From: DASQPR01 sp963836785
Lineage (GTDB): Bacteria; Actinomycetota; Actinomycetes; Mycobacteriales; Micromonosporaceae
DNA: 64,000 bases
Direction: 5' to 3'
Assembly (NCBI GenBank): GCA_963836785.1
Contig: CAWIKW010000011.1
Coordinates: forward strand, 1-64,000
Below are positions 1 to 9,925 of the stretch, one piece after another. The notes under the pieces were generated by a model. It searched no databases, had not been told where the DNA came from, and was given only the letters and a program-made list of their open reading frames with translations. Numbering within the stretch: position 1 is the first letter of the stretch; the number at the start of each line of letters is the position of its first letter. The position numbers and the translations under genes are program-made.

Positions 1-1
1 C

Positions 2-109
2 AAGTCCGCGGCGAAGAAGGCCGCGCCGGCCAAGAAGACGGCCGCGGCGAAGAAGACCACCTCGACCAAGAGCACGGCGAAGAAGGCGCCCGCCCGCAAG
101 GCCGGCTAG
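2..109 (+). CDS. C-terminal tail of a Lys/Ala-rich protein (partial, 5' end outside window)
   Basis: Only the last 35 codons are inside the window, ending in TAG at 107-109. The tail is almost entirely Lys, Ala, Pro and Thr in AAKK/PAKK-like repeats. Tails of this type occur on actinobacterial HU/HupB, on topoisomerase I, on Ku and on histone-H1-like proteins, where they bind DNA non-specifically. The visible part cannot decide between these. Period and composition look genuinely coding, with no interruption. Confidence 0.7.
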   Translation, partial: KSAAKKAAPAKKTAAAKKTTSTKSTAKKAPARKAG

Positions 110-169
110 CTCACCGCCGGTCACTGCACTGCGCGGCCATCGTCCGGTCACCGCACCCAAGATCCGCGC

Positions 170-270
170 AACTTCCTGGAAGTCGCCCGGTGGCGGTCGG
201 GAAACGCCGGCGACTTCCTGGAAGTCGCCCGATGGCGGTCGGGAAACGCCGGCGACTTCCTGGAAGTCGC
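170..270. repeat. 42-bp tandem repeat, 2.4 copies, each with a hairpin
   Basis: Copies start at 170, 212 and 254, exactly 42 bases apart, and are nearly identical. Each begins with the inverted repeat GACTTCCTGGAAGTC (one-base centre), followed by a GGCGGTCGGGAAACGCC segment. It lies between the end of the Lys-rich gene (+) and the end of the GNAT gene (-), so it could act as a bidirectional terminator or be a REP-like element. Confidence 0.8.
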
Positions 271-295
271 GGCGATCATCGTGGATCGCTGTGGG

Positions 296-817
296 TCAAG
301 CGGCGGTGCGGCGATATCGACGCGCCTCAGCAGTCACTTCCACGAGGGTGAAGCCGGCGCGGTCGAGAACCCGCTGAGACGCGACGTTGTCCGGCTCGGT
401 TTCGGCGCGCACTTCCGTCACGCCGGGCTGCGCCAGCGCCCACGCGGTCAGCGCGTTCACGGCTTCCGTCACGTACCCGTGGCCGCGATGCGGCGGCACG
501 ATGCCGTACCCGATCTCGACCGATCCGGCCGACGGCGCGGTATGAAAGCCGATGTCCCCGATCACCGTGTCCGGCTGGCCGTGGTCGCCACTCGCCGGCA
601 ACACGATCTGGTACATCCCGAAGCCCGGGCGCCACTGGCCGTCGTGATCCTGAGCGATGATCGCCCGAGCCGGCGGGATCGTCCCGGCCAACGGATAGCC
701 GTCCGCCCACGATCGGTCGCGTGGCCCGCCGTCGACCAGCCGGCCCGCCTCCCCCGGCAACACTTCCCGCAACACGACCCGGCCGGCCCGAATCTCCACC
801 CGCTGCCCCGCTACCAC
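296..817 (-). CDS. GNAT-family N-acetyltransferase (RimJ/RimL-like)
   Basis: The protein has the acetyl-CoA-binding motif A pattern of GNAT enzymes (GYGIVPPHRGHGYVTEAV) followed by the ETEPDNVASQRVLDRAGF segment typical of the RimJ/RimL group, which acetylates N-terminal amines or small molecules. I place the start at GTG 817 because a GGGGGA Shine-Dalgarno sits just upstream and the protein then begins with the usual beta-strand before LRE. An upstream ATG at 886 is the alternative and would add 23 residues of low-quality sequence. The substrate cannot be told. It is transcribed towards the 42-bp repeat array. Confidence 0.85.
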   Translation of the reverse strand: MVAGQRVEIRAGRVVLREVLPGEAGRLVDGGPRDRSWADGYPLAGTIPPARAIIAQDHDGQWRPGFGMYQIVLPASGDHGQPDTVIGDIGFHTAPSAGSVEIGYGIVPPHRGHGYVTEAVNALTAWALAQPGVTEVRAETEPDNVASQRVLDRAGFTLVEVTAEARRYRRTAA

Positions 818-970
818 TGCACCGTCCCCCGTACCACTGAGCCTGGAAAGCTCAACCACCGCGGACCGGATGCCGGGGCATGGCAAAGGCTTCGGGGCGG
901 CGTGCCCACGCCGGGATCAAGCCTGACCGCCCAGAGTGGGTACGCTGCCCCGAGGCCCCAAAGCGAAACC

Positions 971-2626
<1,656 letters not shown>

Positions 2627-2838
2627 CACGTTCGCCTAGACCCTGTTTCGCTTCAGTTACCGGTTGGTACCCGACGCGATATGCCAGGGTGCGGTGGCGA
2701 TGATCCGTCGCTGTGGACGATTGCCGTGGCATAGCAACGCCAATCGTCCAGGCTAGCGGATCTTGCGCAGACGCCGGCTCGTCGAAGCGGCTTGCGCCCC
2801 GCGTTGCCGGTTCGAAGGGGCGGTCGCATGGAGACGGC

Positions 2839-2871
2839 ATGAGGGGCGCTCGCTGCGCGAGCGCCCCTCAT
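2839..2871. terminator. Strong hairpin, likely terminator of the marR-MFS operon
   Basis: A perfect 15-bp stem (2839-2853 with 2857-2871) closed by a TGC loop lies 18 bases after the stop of the minus-strand MFS gene. There is no clear T-run, which is common for actinobacterial terminators. Confidence 0.75.
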
Positions 2872-2889
2872 GGCGGGAGTCGACGACGA

Positions 2890-4491
2890 TCAGATCATCG
2901 TCGCGGCTTGTGCCTCCATGTCGGCCGCCGCCAACTCGTCGTCTTCGTCCCGGAGTTGCGGCTTGCCGTCCGCGACCGGTTCCGGCGCCCCGCCCTTGAG
3001 CGGACGATCCGGCAACGCAAGCGTGATGGCGACCGCGAGCAGCGCGACCACGCCGGCCACCAGGAAGATCGGGTGCAGCGCTCCGACGAACAGCTGGCGG
3101 ATGGCTTCCCGCGCGGCCGCCGGCAGCGCGTTGATCGTGGCCGGGTCGTTGACCGACACCGAACCACCACCGCCGCCGAGGCCGGCGAGCTTGTTCGACA
3201 GCACCGCGCCGAGCGCCGCCACGCCGACGGCACCACCGAGCGAGCGGAAGAATGTCGACGCGGCCGTACCGGCACCCATGTCTTTGAGAGCCAGGTCATT
3301 CTGGACGGCGAGGACCAACGGCTGCATGGCGCTGCCGAGTCCGATGCCGACGATCAGCATGTAGATGAACGACTGCCAGAGCGGCGTCGTCACCTGGAGC
3401 TGGGTGAACAGCACCAGTCCGGCACCCATCAACCCGGTGCCCGCGACCGGGAACCACTTGTAGCGGCCGATCCGGGAGATCATCCGACCGGTCACGATCG
3501 ACGTGCCGATCACACCGACCATCATCGGCAGCATCAGCAGACCGGACTGGGTCGGCGTCGCTCCCTTGACGATCTGCAGGTAGAGCGGCACGTAGATGAT
3601 CGAGCCGAACATCGCGAAGCCGAGGATGAACGTGGCCACGTTGGAGATGGTGAACGTACGCCCACGGAACAGGTGCAGCGGCAGGATCGGCTCGGCGGCA
3701 CGATTCTCGGCGGCGACGAAGCCGACGGCGAGCACCACGAACGCCACGAGCAGACCGATCACTCGTGTTGAGCTCCACTCCCAGCCCTTCGTACCGCCGA
3801 AGGACAGCGCAAGCAGCAGGGACACGACGCTGGTGACCATCAGCCCGGCACCCAGCCAGTCGATCTTGTGGTCGCGGCGCGTGTGCGGCACCAGGCGCAT
3901 CACCCAGGTGATGGCGATGACGGCGACGATCGCGAGCGGCACGTTGATGTAGAAGATCCAGCGCCACCCGGAAGTGCCGAGCTGCGCGAAGTAGCCGCCG
4001 ACGAGCGGACCGGCCACGCTGGACAGACCGAACACCGCGCCGAACATACCCATGTATCGGCCACGGTCACGCGGCGGGATGACGTCCGAGATGATGGTGA
4101 ACGCGAGCGTCATCAGGCCACCGGCACCGAGACCCTGAATGCCGCGGAACGCGATCAGCTCGGTCATGCTCTGCGACGCACCAGCGAGCAGTGAGCCGAC
4201 CATGAAGGTCATGATCGCGAAGAGCAGCACGGGTCGCCGGCCGTAGAGGTCGGAGATCTTTCCGTAGAGCGGCGTCGACGCGGTCGATGCCAACAGATAT
4301 GCGGTGACCACCCATGAGTAGTGGTTGATGCCCTTGAGTTCACCGACGATCGTCGGCAGGGCGGTGCCGACAATGGTCTGGTCCAGCGCGGCCAGCAGCA
4401 TGCCGGTCATCAGGCCGCCCATGAGCAGCAGGATCTGGCGGTGGGACAGCCGCGGGCGGGTGATCTCCGCCGCCGCAGTCGAGGTGGTCAT
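2890..4491 (-). CDS. DHA2-family MFS multidrug efflux transporter (EmrB/QacA-type)
   Basis: About 533 residues with some 14 hydrophobic segments, the DHA2 drug:H+ antiporter layout. Motif A appears as GKISDLYGRRPVLL after TM2, the motif D1-like LDQTIVGTALPTI in TM1, and the motif C-like GPLVGGYF in TM5. ATG 4491 overlaps the stop of the upstream marR gene by four bases (ATGA), so the two are translationally coupled. The family exports drugs, dyes or antibiotics across the cytoplasmic membrane; the substrate is unknown. The C-terminus is acidic and Glu/Asp rich. Confidence 0.93.
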   Translation of the reverse strand: MTTSTAAAEITRPRLSHRQILLLMGGLMTGMLLAALDQTIVGTALPTIVGELKGINHYSWVVTAYLLASTASTPLYGKISDLYGRRPVLLFAIMTFMVGSLLAGASQSMTELIAFRGIQGLGAGGLMTLAFTIISDVIPPRDRGRYMGMFGAVFGLSSVAGPLVGGYFAQLGTSGWRWIFYINVPLAIVAVIAITWVMRLVPHTRRDHKIDWLGAGLMVTSVVSLLLALSFGGTKGWEWSSTRVIGLLVAFVVLAVGFVAAENRAAEPILPLHLFRGRTFTISNVATFILGFAMFGSIIYVPLYLQIVKGATPTQSGLLMLPMMVGVIGTSIVTGRMISRIGRYKWFPVAGTGLMGAGLVLFTQLQVTTPLWQSFIYMLIVGIGLGSAMQPLVLAVQNDLALKDMGAGTAASTFFRSLGGAVGVAALGAVLSNKLAGLGGGGGSVSVNDPATINALPAAAREAIRQLFVGALHPIFLVAGVVALLAVAITLALPDRPLKGGAPEPVADGKPQLRDEDDELAAADMEAQAATMI

Positions 4492-5078
4492 GCAGCGTTC
4501 TCCTGTCGGGTGCCGGCGGCCCGGGACGCGGTCGGCGCCGCCGGGTGTCGCGAGGCGATCGTGTCGTTGAATCTCGTCAGAAGCCGGGCGAATTCGTCCC
4601 GCTCGGCGTCGGTCCAGTCGGACAGCAGGTCGCGCAGCGCGGCCTGCTGCACCGCGCGGTTGCGGTAGTAGATCTCGCGTCCGCGGTCGGTCGCGGCGAT
4701 CAGCGACGCACGGCGGTCGGTGGTTTCCGTGGTACGGCCAACCAGACCGGCCGCCTCCAGTGTGTGGACCTGGCGGCTGATCGTGGAAAGGTCGAGCCAC
4801 AAGCCATCGGCGAGCGCGGACAGCCGGGTCGGTCCGGCCGCGACAATGCGGCCGAGTAGCAGATAGCCGGCCCGATCGAGATCGAGCCCGTCCGGCCCGA
4901 GTCGAAGGTCGGCGTAGAAACGGTCGGCCCGGCGGAGGAAGACGCCGAACTGGCGACCGATCTCGGCGTACGCGTCGTCGTTGATCTCGGGGTCGCGCGC
5001 ACGTGCGCCGGCTTCGTCGCCGGCCGTCCTCGTACGTCCCACGGTGGTCGCCTTCTTCGTAGTCACAGCGTTGGTCAC
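4488..5078 (-). CDS. MarR-family transcriptional regulator of the adjacent efflux gene
   Basis: A winged-helix MarR core spans roughly residues 45-180, with the recognition-helix region LWLDLSTISRQVHTLEAAGLVGR and the wing TETTDRRASLI. MarR proteins repress drug-efflux genes and release DNA when they bind phenolic or other ligands. Coupling to the MFS gene (ATGA overlap) makes it the likely local regulator. The start is uncertain: GTG 5078 or GTG 5066 give a protein with a Lys/Thr-rich N-terminal extension, and a TTG at 5129 is also open. No good Shine-Dalgarno decides between them. Confidence 0.88.
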   Translation of the reverse strand: MTNAVTTKKATTVGRTRTAGDEAGARARDPEINDDAYAEIGRQFGVFLRRADRFYADLRLGPDGLDLDRAGYLLLGRIVAAGPTRLSALADGLWLDLSTISRQVHTLEAAGLVGRTTETTDRRASLIAATDRGREIYYRNRAVQQAALRDLLSDWTDAERDEFARLLTRFNDTIASRHPAAPTASRAAGTRQENAA

Positions 5079-5289
5079 CGCCGTCGGCAGTGCTTGGTCA
5101 CAGCCGCTACAACAACTTGCTGGTACCAAGCATTCCGATTTACTAGCCGGGCGGCAAGTCAGTTTCGTGAGACCTGCGACACGTCACCGAGCGCAGCCGG
5201 GTCGGCTCGGAGTGGCAACCAGCGAGTGGCCACGCTCGACGAACCCTGTTCGCTGCCGCCCGGGCGATCGCGTATGCTGTCACCTCGTT

Positions 5290-5363
5290 GCCGCCTTAGC
5301 TCAGTCGGCCAGAGCGACGCACTCGTAATGCGTAGGTCCCGAGTTCGATTCTCGGAGGCGGCT
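5290..5363 (+). tRNA. tRNA-Thr (anticodon CGT), CCA encoded
   Basis: A full cloverleaf is visible: acceptor GCCGCCT (5290-5296) pairs with AGGCGGC (5356-5362), the anticodon loop carries CGT at 5324-5326, and the T-arm contains GTTCGATTC. CCA is encoded at 5364-5366. The 3' half is also the attachment site of the adjoining island. Confidence 0.95.
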
Positions 5364-5368
5364 CCACC
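5322..5368. repeat. attL: 47-bp direct repeat inside tRNA-Thr
   Basis: The sequence from the anticodon loop through CCA plus two bases is identical to 6855-6901. This copy completes the functional tRNA and was probably supplied by the element. Confidence 0.9.
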
Positions 5369-5407
5369 ATCGAGGCCCTGACCAGCACAATTGGTCAGGG
5401 TCTCGAT
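5369..5407 (+). terminator. Terminator of tRNA-Thr, element-derived
   Basis: A 15-bp hairpin (5369-5383 with 5393-5407, one G-T and one mismatch-tolerant position) follows the tRNA directly. It differs in sequence from the hairpin after the distal att copy, so the element brought its own terminator when it replaced the tRNA 3' end. Confidence 0.75.
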
Positions 5408-5427
5408 CATTTCCACGACGCTTTAGA

Positions 5428-5703
5428 TCAATCGGGCCGATCGGTCTCATTACCGGTCTCATTCGGCCCTTCGCGAGGCGTCGTGGTCGGTTCCCACAGG
5501 AGCCCGCCAACCTGCCCCGCGATGTCCGAAAGAACCTCCGCCGGGACATGCTGATACCGGTTCGTCATGTTGCTGTGAGACCAGCCCATGACATCAAGAA
5601 CAGCGCGGGTCGGCACCTTGAGTACCAGCAGCATCGTTGCCGCCGTGTGTCGCGCATCGTCCAGCCGGGCTGGGCGCACTCCCGCCTTAACGAGCCTCGC
5701 CAA
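5428..5703 (-). pseudogene. Truncated tyrosine recombinase/integrase (C-terminal fragment)
   Basis: Only about 91 residues remain. They match the C-terminal catalytic half of phage-type integrases: the LDDARHTAATMLL box (where the usual HxxR has Asp in place of His), the DVMGWSHSNMTNRYQHV box with the GWS/HS position, and the nucleophilic Tyr. An in-frame TGA lies just upstream of the TTG at 5703, so the N-terminal DNA-binding and first-Arg regions are missing. It should be inactive. It reads towards the tRNA, as expected for an integrase beside its att site. Confidence 0.88.
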
Positions 5704-5904
5704 GCTTCGTAGTCAACCCGAGGGAACCGCGCATCTGGAATCAGATCGGGTAGCTATTGATGCCATTCCGACCAAGGTACCGCACTACTATGACAACCTA
5801 CCGCCACAATGCATATGGATCTAGATATACGAACGTTTCGCGGCCGAGATAGCCATGCTCTTTCGCTTTTCAAAGGAGTATGGGACACACTGGTAAATGC
5901 TACT

Positions 5905-6546
5905 TCAGGTTACATTAAGGATGATATCCTTCAATTCAATCAGAGTTTCGATTCGATAGCTTGCCTCTGAAAAGTCATGTGCTTTTGTAAAGTCGTTATA
6001 GACAATGACACAGTCAATACCGGCCGCCACGGCTGAGTTCAGCCCTCTGGATGAATCCTCTACAACCAGCGTCTCTTCTTTGGTGGCTCCGAAGCGCTTT
6101 AAGCCGGTCAGGTATGGTTCCGGGTGCGGCTTGGCGAGGTTGTAGTCTTCGCGAACAAGGACGAAATCCATGAATTGTCTAACTTGGCGCTTTTCATGGA
6201 TAATTTCAAAATCCACACGTTTTGCAGTCGTCACGATGGCCATGCGGACGTATTTTGACAGTTCAGCAAGAGTTTCAACGACGCCTTCAATCTCAATGGC
6301 TTCTGTTCTAAGATACTCCTGATAATAATCGTCACGAACCTCACGCTGCCTGCTGATGGTCTGTTCATCAATACCTGCCGCCCGGGCTTGGGCCCAAGTG
6401 CCCGATCCCTGGTTCATGTCCCGGAGGTATTGATCCTTGTCCAAAGTCAAACCAATGTCCGCCAGTGCGCGTTCTCCAGCTTTGTAATACCAGAATTCGG
6501 TATCCACCAAAACACCATCATGATCGAAGAGTATGTACTTTTTCAC
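5905..6546 (-). CDS. HAD-superfamily hydrolase (subfamily IA phosphatase), horizontally acquired
   Basis: About 213 residues with all HAD motifs: motif I FDHDGVLVDTE near the N-terminus, motif II IVTTA, motif III Lys in LAKPHPEPYL, and motif IV VVEDSSRGLNSA. Such proteins are phosphoglycolate/beta-phosphoglucomutase-like phosphatases; the substrate is unknown. I chose GTG 6546, which has an AAAGGA Shine-Dalgarno and starts MKKYILFDHDG; a TTG at 6576 would add ten residues. Base composition and codon use (many A/T-ending codons) differ sharply from neighbouring genes, so transfer from a lower-GC donor is likely. It is the only intact cargo gene of the island. Confidence 0.9.
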   Translation of the reverse strand: MKKYILFDHDGVLVDTEFWYYKAGERALADIGLTLDKDQYLRDMNQGSGTWAQARAAGIDEQTISRQREVRDDYYQEYLRTEAIEIEGVVETLAELSKYVRMAIVTTAKRVDFEIIHEKRQVRQFMDFVLVREDYNLAKPHPEPYLTGLKRFGATKEETLVVEDSSRGLNSAVAAGIDCVIVYNDFTKAHDFSEASYRIETLIELKDIILNVT

Positions 6547-6854
6547 TCTCTTGATCCTTTCCGGTAGCCGCGGCAACCATGTGCGCCATCACGAATCGCA
6601 CCGTGATCTCCGATAGTCAGTCTGATTCGCGAAAACAACTATCCGGGTACCTGCCAGCGCTCATGCGGAGCTCCTGACATGGATCGGTGACTTGGCGGAT
6701 GCTCCAGCAGCACGTCCCACAGCCTGGTATGCGGATGGCTGGTCTCAGTCATGGTCTCAGTCGCCCGCATTCGGCGCCGTCCGGAGGCGAACGCCATGCC
6801 AGCTTAGACACCATTGCGGGACGGCCATGGACCGAGGTGCACGACCTACCGGCC
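6547..6854. other. Island 3' flank, no gene seen
   Basis: About 300 bases between the HAD gene start and the distal att copy. I see no convincing coding sequence or structure. The promoter of the HAD gene should lie in its first 60 bases. Confidence 0.5.
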
Positions 6855-6901
6855 CTCGTAATGCGTAGGTCCCGAGTTCGATTCTCGGAGGCGGCTCCAC
6901 C
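6855..6901. repeat. attR: 47-bp duplicate of the tRNA-Thr 3' half
   Basis: Identical to 5322-5368. It lacks the 5' half of the tRNA, so it is not a tRNA gene. It is probably the displaced original 3' end of the tRNA. Confidence 0.9.
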
Positions 6902-6904
6902 GGA

Positions 6905-6945
6905 GGCCCAGATCATCACCCCATCGGCGGCTCATGATCTGGGCC
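6905..6945 (+). terminator. Original tRNA-Thr terminator, now stranded past attR
   Basis: A perfect 12-bp stem (6905-6916 with 6934-6945) follows the distal att copy at the same distance at which the other hairpin follows the tRNA. It ends in TTC. Confidence 0.7.
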
Positions 6946-7305
6946 TTCGTCACATCCGGAAGCACCGGAGCGCCCACGCCAGCCTCACTCGCAATCCCAC
7001 AGTGCGCCGTCGACTCCGCTCACGGCCGCCCGGCTGACCTCCGGCGCAATGTGCGCGTACGTGTTCATCGTCCATCCGACGTCGTTGCACGGCGCGAAGG
7101 AACGTGCTGGCTTCGGACAACGTGAAGGGCGAGACCTGACTGTGCGATATCGGCGGCGGGTGGGCCCGTTTCGCTGGCTAAGTCGCCGACATGCGGCCGA
7201 TCGCAGATGAATAGGGATTTCCCTGATTCGTGGCGGCGGCCTGGGTCGTCACTATCAGCTATCCCGGCCGTCGACCAGTGCTGGGCGACCGAAGGGAACC
7301 TGAAG
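6946..7305. other. Intergenic, no feature recognised except a ribosome binding site
   Basis: About 360 bases upstream of the collagen-like gene. No coding region is supported. The AAGGGA Shine-Dalgarno of that gene sits about nine bases before ATG 7306. Confidence 0.5.
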
Positions 7306-8070
7306 ATGATCCGCTTCCGCGCCCGGCGAACCGAGGCTCTTCGTCGCCTCATTTCGCGTGGCGGCCTTGTCGCGCTGCTGGTCGGCGCCCTCGTCGCAGT
7401 CGGCGTCGGTGTCGCGAACGCACAGATTCCGGCCCAGGACGGCACCATCTCGGCCTGCTACACCAAGTCCACCGGCGGCATCCGGATCATCGACGGGGCC
7501 TCCACAACCTGCAAGTCTGGCGAGACCTCGCTGACCTGGAACCAACAGGGCAACACCGGCCCGCAGGGACCGGTAGGTCCACAGGGCGCAACCGGCCCAG
7601 CCGGTCCGCAGGGCGCTACGGGTGCCATCGGTCCTCAGGGGACGCAGGGGCCGGCCGGTCCCCAGGGACCGCAGGGTCCGGCTGGCAACGGCACTGTGCA
7701 CCTATACCAGAACTACACTGCGTCGCAGGGCATCGGCTCGGCTCTGGCTACCGTGGCCTCGTTACAGGTGCCTGCCGGTACATACCTGCTGTCCCTGACC
7801 GGCTCGACCCAAAACCTTGGCGATGACAGTGCCACATACTGCGAGCTCGACCAGGGCGGCAACAAGCTGACCGGGGAGTCTGTAGACGTCTTCGGCTTTA
7901 CTGCGTTCTCGGACCGGCGCAGTGGTGCCGCACTATCCCTGTCCTACCCGGTGATCCTCGCCAGTCCGGACACGCTGTCGGTGCGCTGTGACACCAGCGA
8001 CCAAACGCCGAACCACGCGACGGTGTCTTCCGTGAATCTGAGCGCGCTCGCCCTCGACGCGCTCAACTGA
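7306..8070 (+). CDS. Secreted collagen-like triple-helix repeat protein
   Basis: About 254 residues. An arginine-rich N-terminus leads to a hydrophobic helix (LVALLVGALVAVGVGVANA) that reads as a signal peptide. Next comes a Cys-containing domain of about 40 residues (two Cys, CYTKSTGGIRIID style, common in actinobacterial spore/cell-surface proteins), then about 17 G-x-y collagen triplets dominated by GPQGP/GPAGP. A C-terminal beta-rich domain with two Cys resembles bacterial collagen-like/TNF-like trimerisation heads. ATG 7306 with AAGGGA is preferred over an upstream frame extension to 7207. It probably forms a trimeric extracellular stalk. Confidence 0.88.
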   Translation: MIRFRARRTEALRRLISRGGLVALLVGALVAVGVGVANAQIPAQDGTISACYTKSTGGIRIIDGASTTCKSGETSLTWNQQGNTGPQGPVGPQGATGPAGPQGATGAIGPQGTQGPAGPQGPQGPAGNGTVHLYQNYTASQGIGSALATVASLQVPAGTYLLSLTGSTQNLGDDSATYCELDQGGNKLTGESVDVFGFTAFSDRRSGAALSLSYPVILASPDTLSVRCDTSDQTPNHATVSSVNLSALALDALN

Positions 8071-8084
8071 CCCACCCGACCGCG

Positions 8085-8114
8085 AAGCCCGCGCCCTCAC
8101 CAGGTGCGGGCTTT
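8085..8114 (+). terminator. Terminator of the collagen-like gene
   Basis: Stem AAGCCCGC (8085-8092) with GCGGGCTT (8106-8113), a small inner stem and a short T run follow the stop codon by 14 bases. Confidence 0.75.
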
Positions 8115-8402
8115 CGCCATGCGAGCAGCCCACTGTGCGTCGTCTAGCGGTCGGCACGGTCAGCGTCGCCCGTTCCTGGACACGGGCGCGCAGCGACACG
8201 CCCGACTTGGCGTACGAACGCTCGTGGATGGGATCGAATGCAGCAGCCTTTACCGGTCCAAGCTTTCGCCCAGCCGGCGCAGCGCGTCACGCTGACATCG
8301 GAACTGTCATGCGGCAGATTGACACGTGCGACAATCGGCTCGACGCCGCAGAGCACCCCAAAACGGCCAACGTTGTTGATCATCGGTTGACACGGAGAGC
8401 GT
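8115..8402. other. Intergenic, nothing recognised
   Basis: About 290 bases ahead of the FAD oxidoreductase. Only a GGAGAG Shine-Dalgarno near its end is visible. Confidence 0.45.
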
Positions 8403-9818
8403 ATGCGCGTTGTGGTCGTTGGCGGCAGTGCCGCTGGCTTGTTCACGTCGCTGCTGCTCGCGCGCGATGGCCACGACGTTGTAGTGCTGGACCGCGATCC
8501 GGTCGATCCAGCGACAGACGTCGAGGCCGCCGCGGCCTCGGCGTTTCGTGCCACCGCACCGCAGATCGTGCAACCGCACGTGGTGCTTTCGCTGTGCCGG
8601 GAGCTTCTGCTGCGGCGGCTGCCCGATGTGTACGACAACCTGATCGTGGCGGGTGTGGCTGAGGCACTTTTGTCGACTCAGATGCCACCGTCACTTCCCG
8701 ACCGCAGCGCCTGGCCCGGCGACGAACAACTGACTCTGTTGATGACCCGCCGGTCGACGCTCGACTGGGTGTTGCGCCGTGCCGCCGCGGCGCAGACCGG
8801 TGTGACCGTCCGCGGCGGCGTGCAGGTGATCGGCCTGCTTGCCGAGCCGGGACGGCCTCCGCACGTGACCGGCGTGCGCACCGACGATGGCGAGCTGAGT
8901 GCCGATCTGGTGGTCGATGCGACCGGTCGTCGTTCGGTGATCGACCGGTGGCTCGCGGCGATCGACGCTCGGCCAACTGCCAACTCGGCCGCGGAATGTG
9001 GCCTCGCCTACTACAGCCGCCATTATCGGCTGCGTACACGCGTGGACCTGCCAGGCCCGCGCACCACGCGGATCGTCGCCGGGCTCGACGAGTGCACTGT
9101 CGGCATCTGGGGCGGTGACAACGGCACGATGATCCTCTTGGTCGCGCCGCTTGCCGAGGACAAACGCTTCCGCGGCCTTCGCGACCCGGACGTGTTTACC
9201 GCGGTGTTGCGCACGGTCCCGGTGTACGCCGGATGGCTCGACGTACTCGAACCCATCACACCGATCTTCCCGATGGGCGGCCTGCACAACACGCTCCGCC
9301 GGCTGGTCGTCGACGGTTCCCCGGTCGCGACCGGACTTCACGCGATCGGCGACACGGTGTCCACGACCAACCCGACGCTCGGCCGCGGCCTCAGCCTCGC
9401 GTTGCAAGGAGCGGTAGACCTCGTTGACGCCATCGGCAACGGGTACGAAGACGCGACCGAGCTAGCAATGGCGCTGGACAAAGACGTCGAGAACCATGTG
9501 GCGCCGTTCTACGCCGACCAAGCGAACATCGATGCCGCTCGGCTCGCGCAACTACGGCACACGATCTTCGACGCTCCGGCACCGAGCACGCCCGACGCCA
9601 CGGATCGGGTCACGTACGCGCAGCTGCGCAATGCCGCCCCGTTCGACCCGACGGTGTTCCGGGCATTCTGGAAGGTCATGGGGATGGTCTGCCTGCCCGA
9701 CACTGTCTACACGGACCCGACGATCGTTGCGCGGACGCACGACGTCATCCGTACCCGAGGCGATGGCCCGCCGATCACACAGCCGACGCGTGAACAGTTG
9801 ATGATCGCGCTGGGCTAG
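8403..9818 (+). CDS. FAD-dependent oxidoreductase/monooxygenase
   Basis: About 471 residues. The N-terminus has the FAD dinucleotide-binding fingerprint VVVVGGSAAGLFTSLLLARDGHDVVVLDRD. A second DG/DATGRRS motif (LVVDATGRRS) lies near residue 180, and the ribityl-binding GD motif (HAIGDTVSTTNPTLGRGLSLALQGA) near 315, matching the flavoprotein hydroxylase/geranylgeranyl-reductase-like fold. Substrate is unknown. It is followed by a small ABM-like gene about 100 bases downstream, so the two may act together on an aromatic or polyketide-like compound; that is inference from position only. Confidence 0.88.
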   Translation: MRVVVVGGSAAGLFTSLLLARDGHDVVVLDRDPVDPATDVEAAAASAFRATAPQIVQPHVVLSLCRELLLRRLPDVYDNLIVAGVAEALLSTQMPPSLPDRSAWPGDEQLTLLMTRRSTLDWVLRRAAAAQTGVTVRGGVQVIGLLAEPGRPPHVTGVRTDDGELSADLVVDATGRRSVIDRWLAAIDARPTANSAAECGLAYYSRHYRLRTRVDLPGPRTTRIVAGLDECTVGIWGGDNGTMILLVAPLAEDKRFRGLRDPDVFTAVLRTVPVYAGWLDVLEPITPIFPMGGLHNTLRRLVVDGSPVATGLHAIGDTVSTTNPTLGRGLSLALQGAVDLVDAIGNGYEDATELAMALDKDVENHVAPFYADQANIDAARLAQLRHTIFDAPAPSTPDATDRVTYAQLRNAAPFDPTVFRAFWKVMGMVCLPDTVYTDPTIVARTHDVIRTRGDGPPITQPTREQLMIALG

Positions 9819-9925
9819 GCGTTGTGTCCCGAGGCGTGCCGTTCTCGATGATGTGGTGTGAGAACCACGCGTGCGCTCGACGCTTTCCGGTCGAAAGGAT
9901 CGCTCCCTCTCCGTACACTCGTCGG

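Larger units (their letters stand above)
5322..6901. mobile_element. 1.5-kb genomic island integrated at tRNA-Thr
   Basis: The segment between two copies of a 47-bp sequence (tRNA anticodon loop to just past CCA) is much richer in A/T than its surroundings. It contains the C-terminal fragment of a tyrosine recombinase and a foreign-looking HAD gene. The layout (tRNA, adjacent integrase reading towards it, direct repeat at the far end) is the standard one for tRNA-targeting integrative elements. The element is a remnant because the integrase is truncated. Confidence 0.88.

Noticed and set aside
2713..3771. 352-residue plus-strand frame over the MFS efflux gene
   Set aside because: His/Arg/Asp-rich antisense shadow of the transporter.
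6855..6901. Possible second tRNA-Thr gene
   Set aside because: Only the 3' half is present; there is no D-arm or 5' acceptor strand. It is an att copy.
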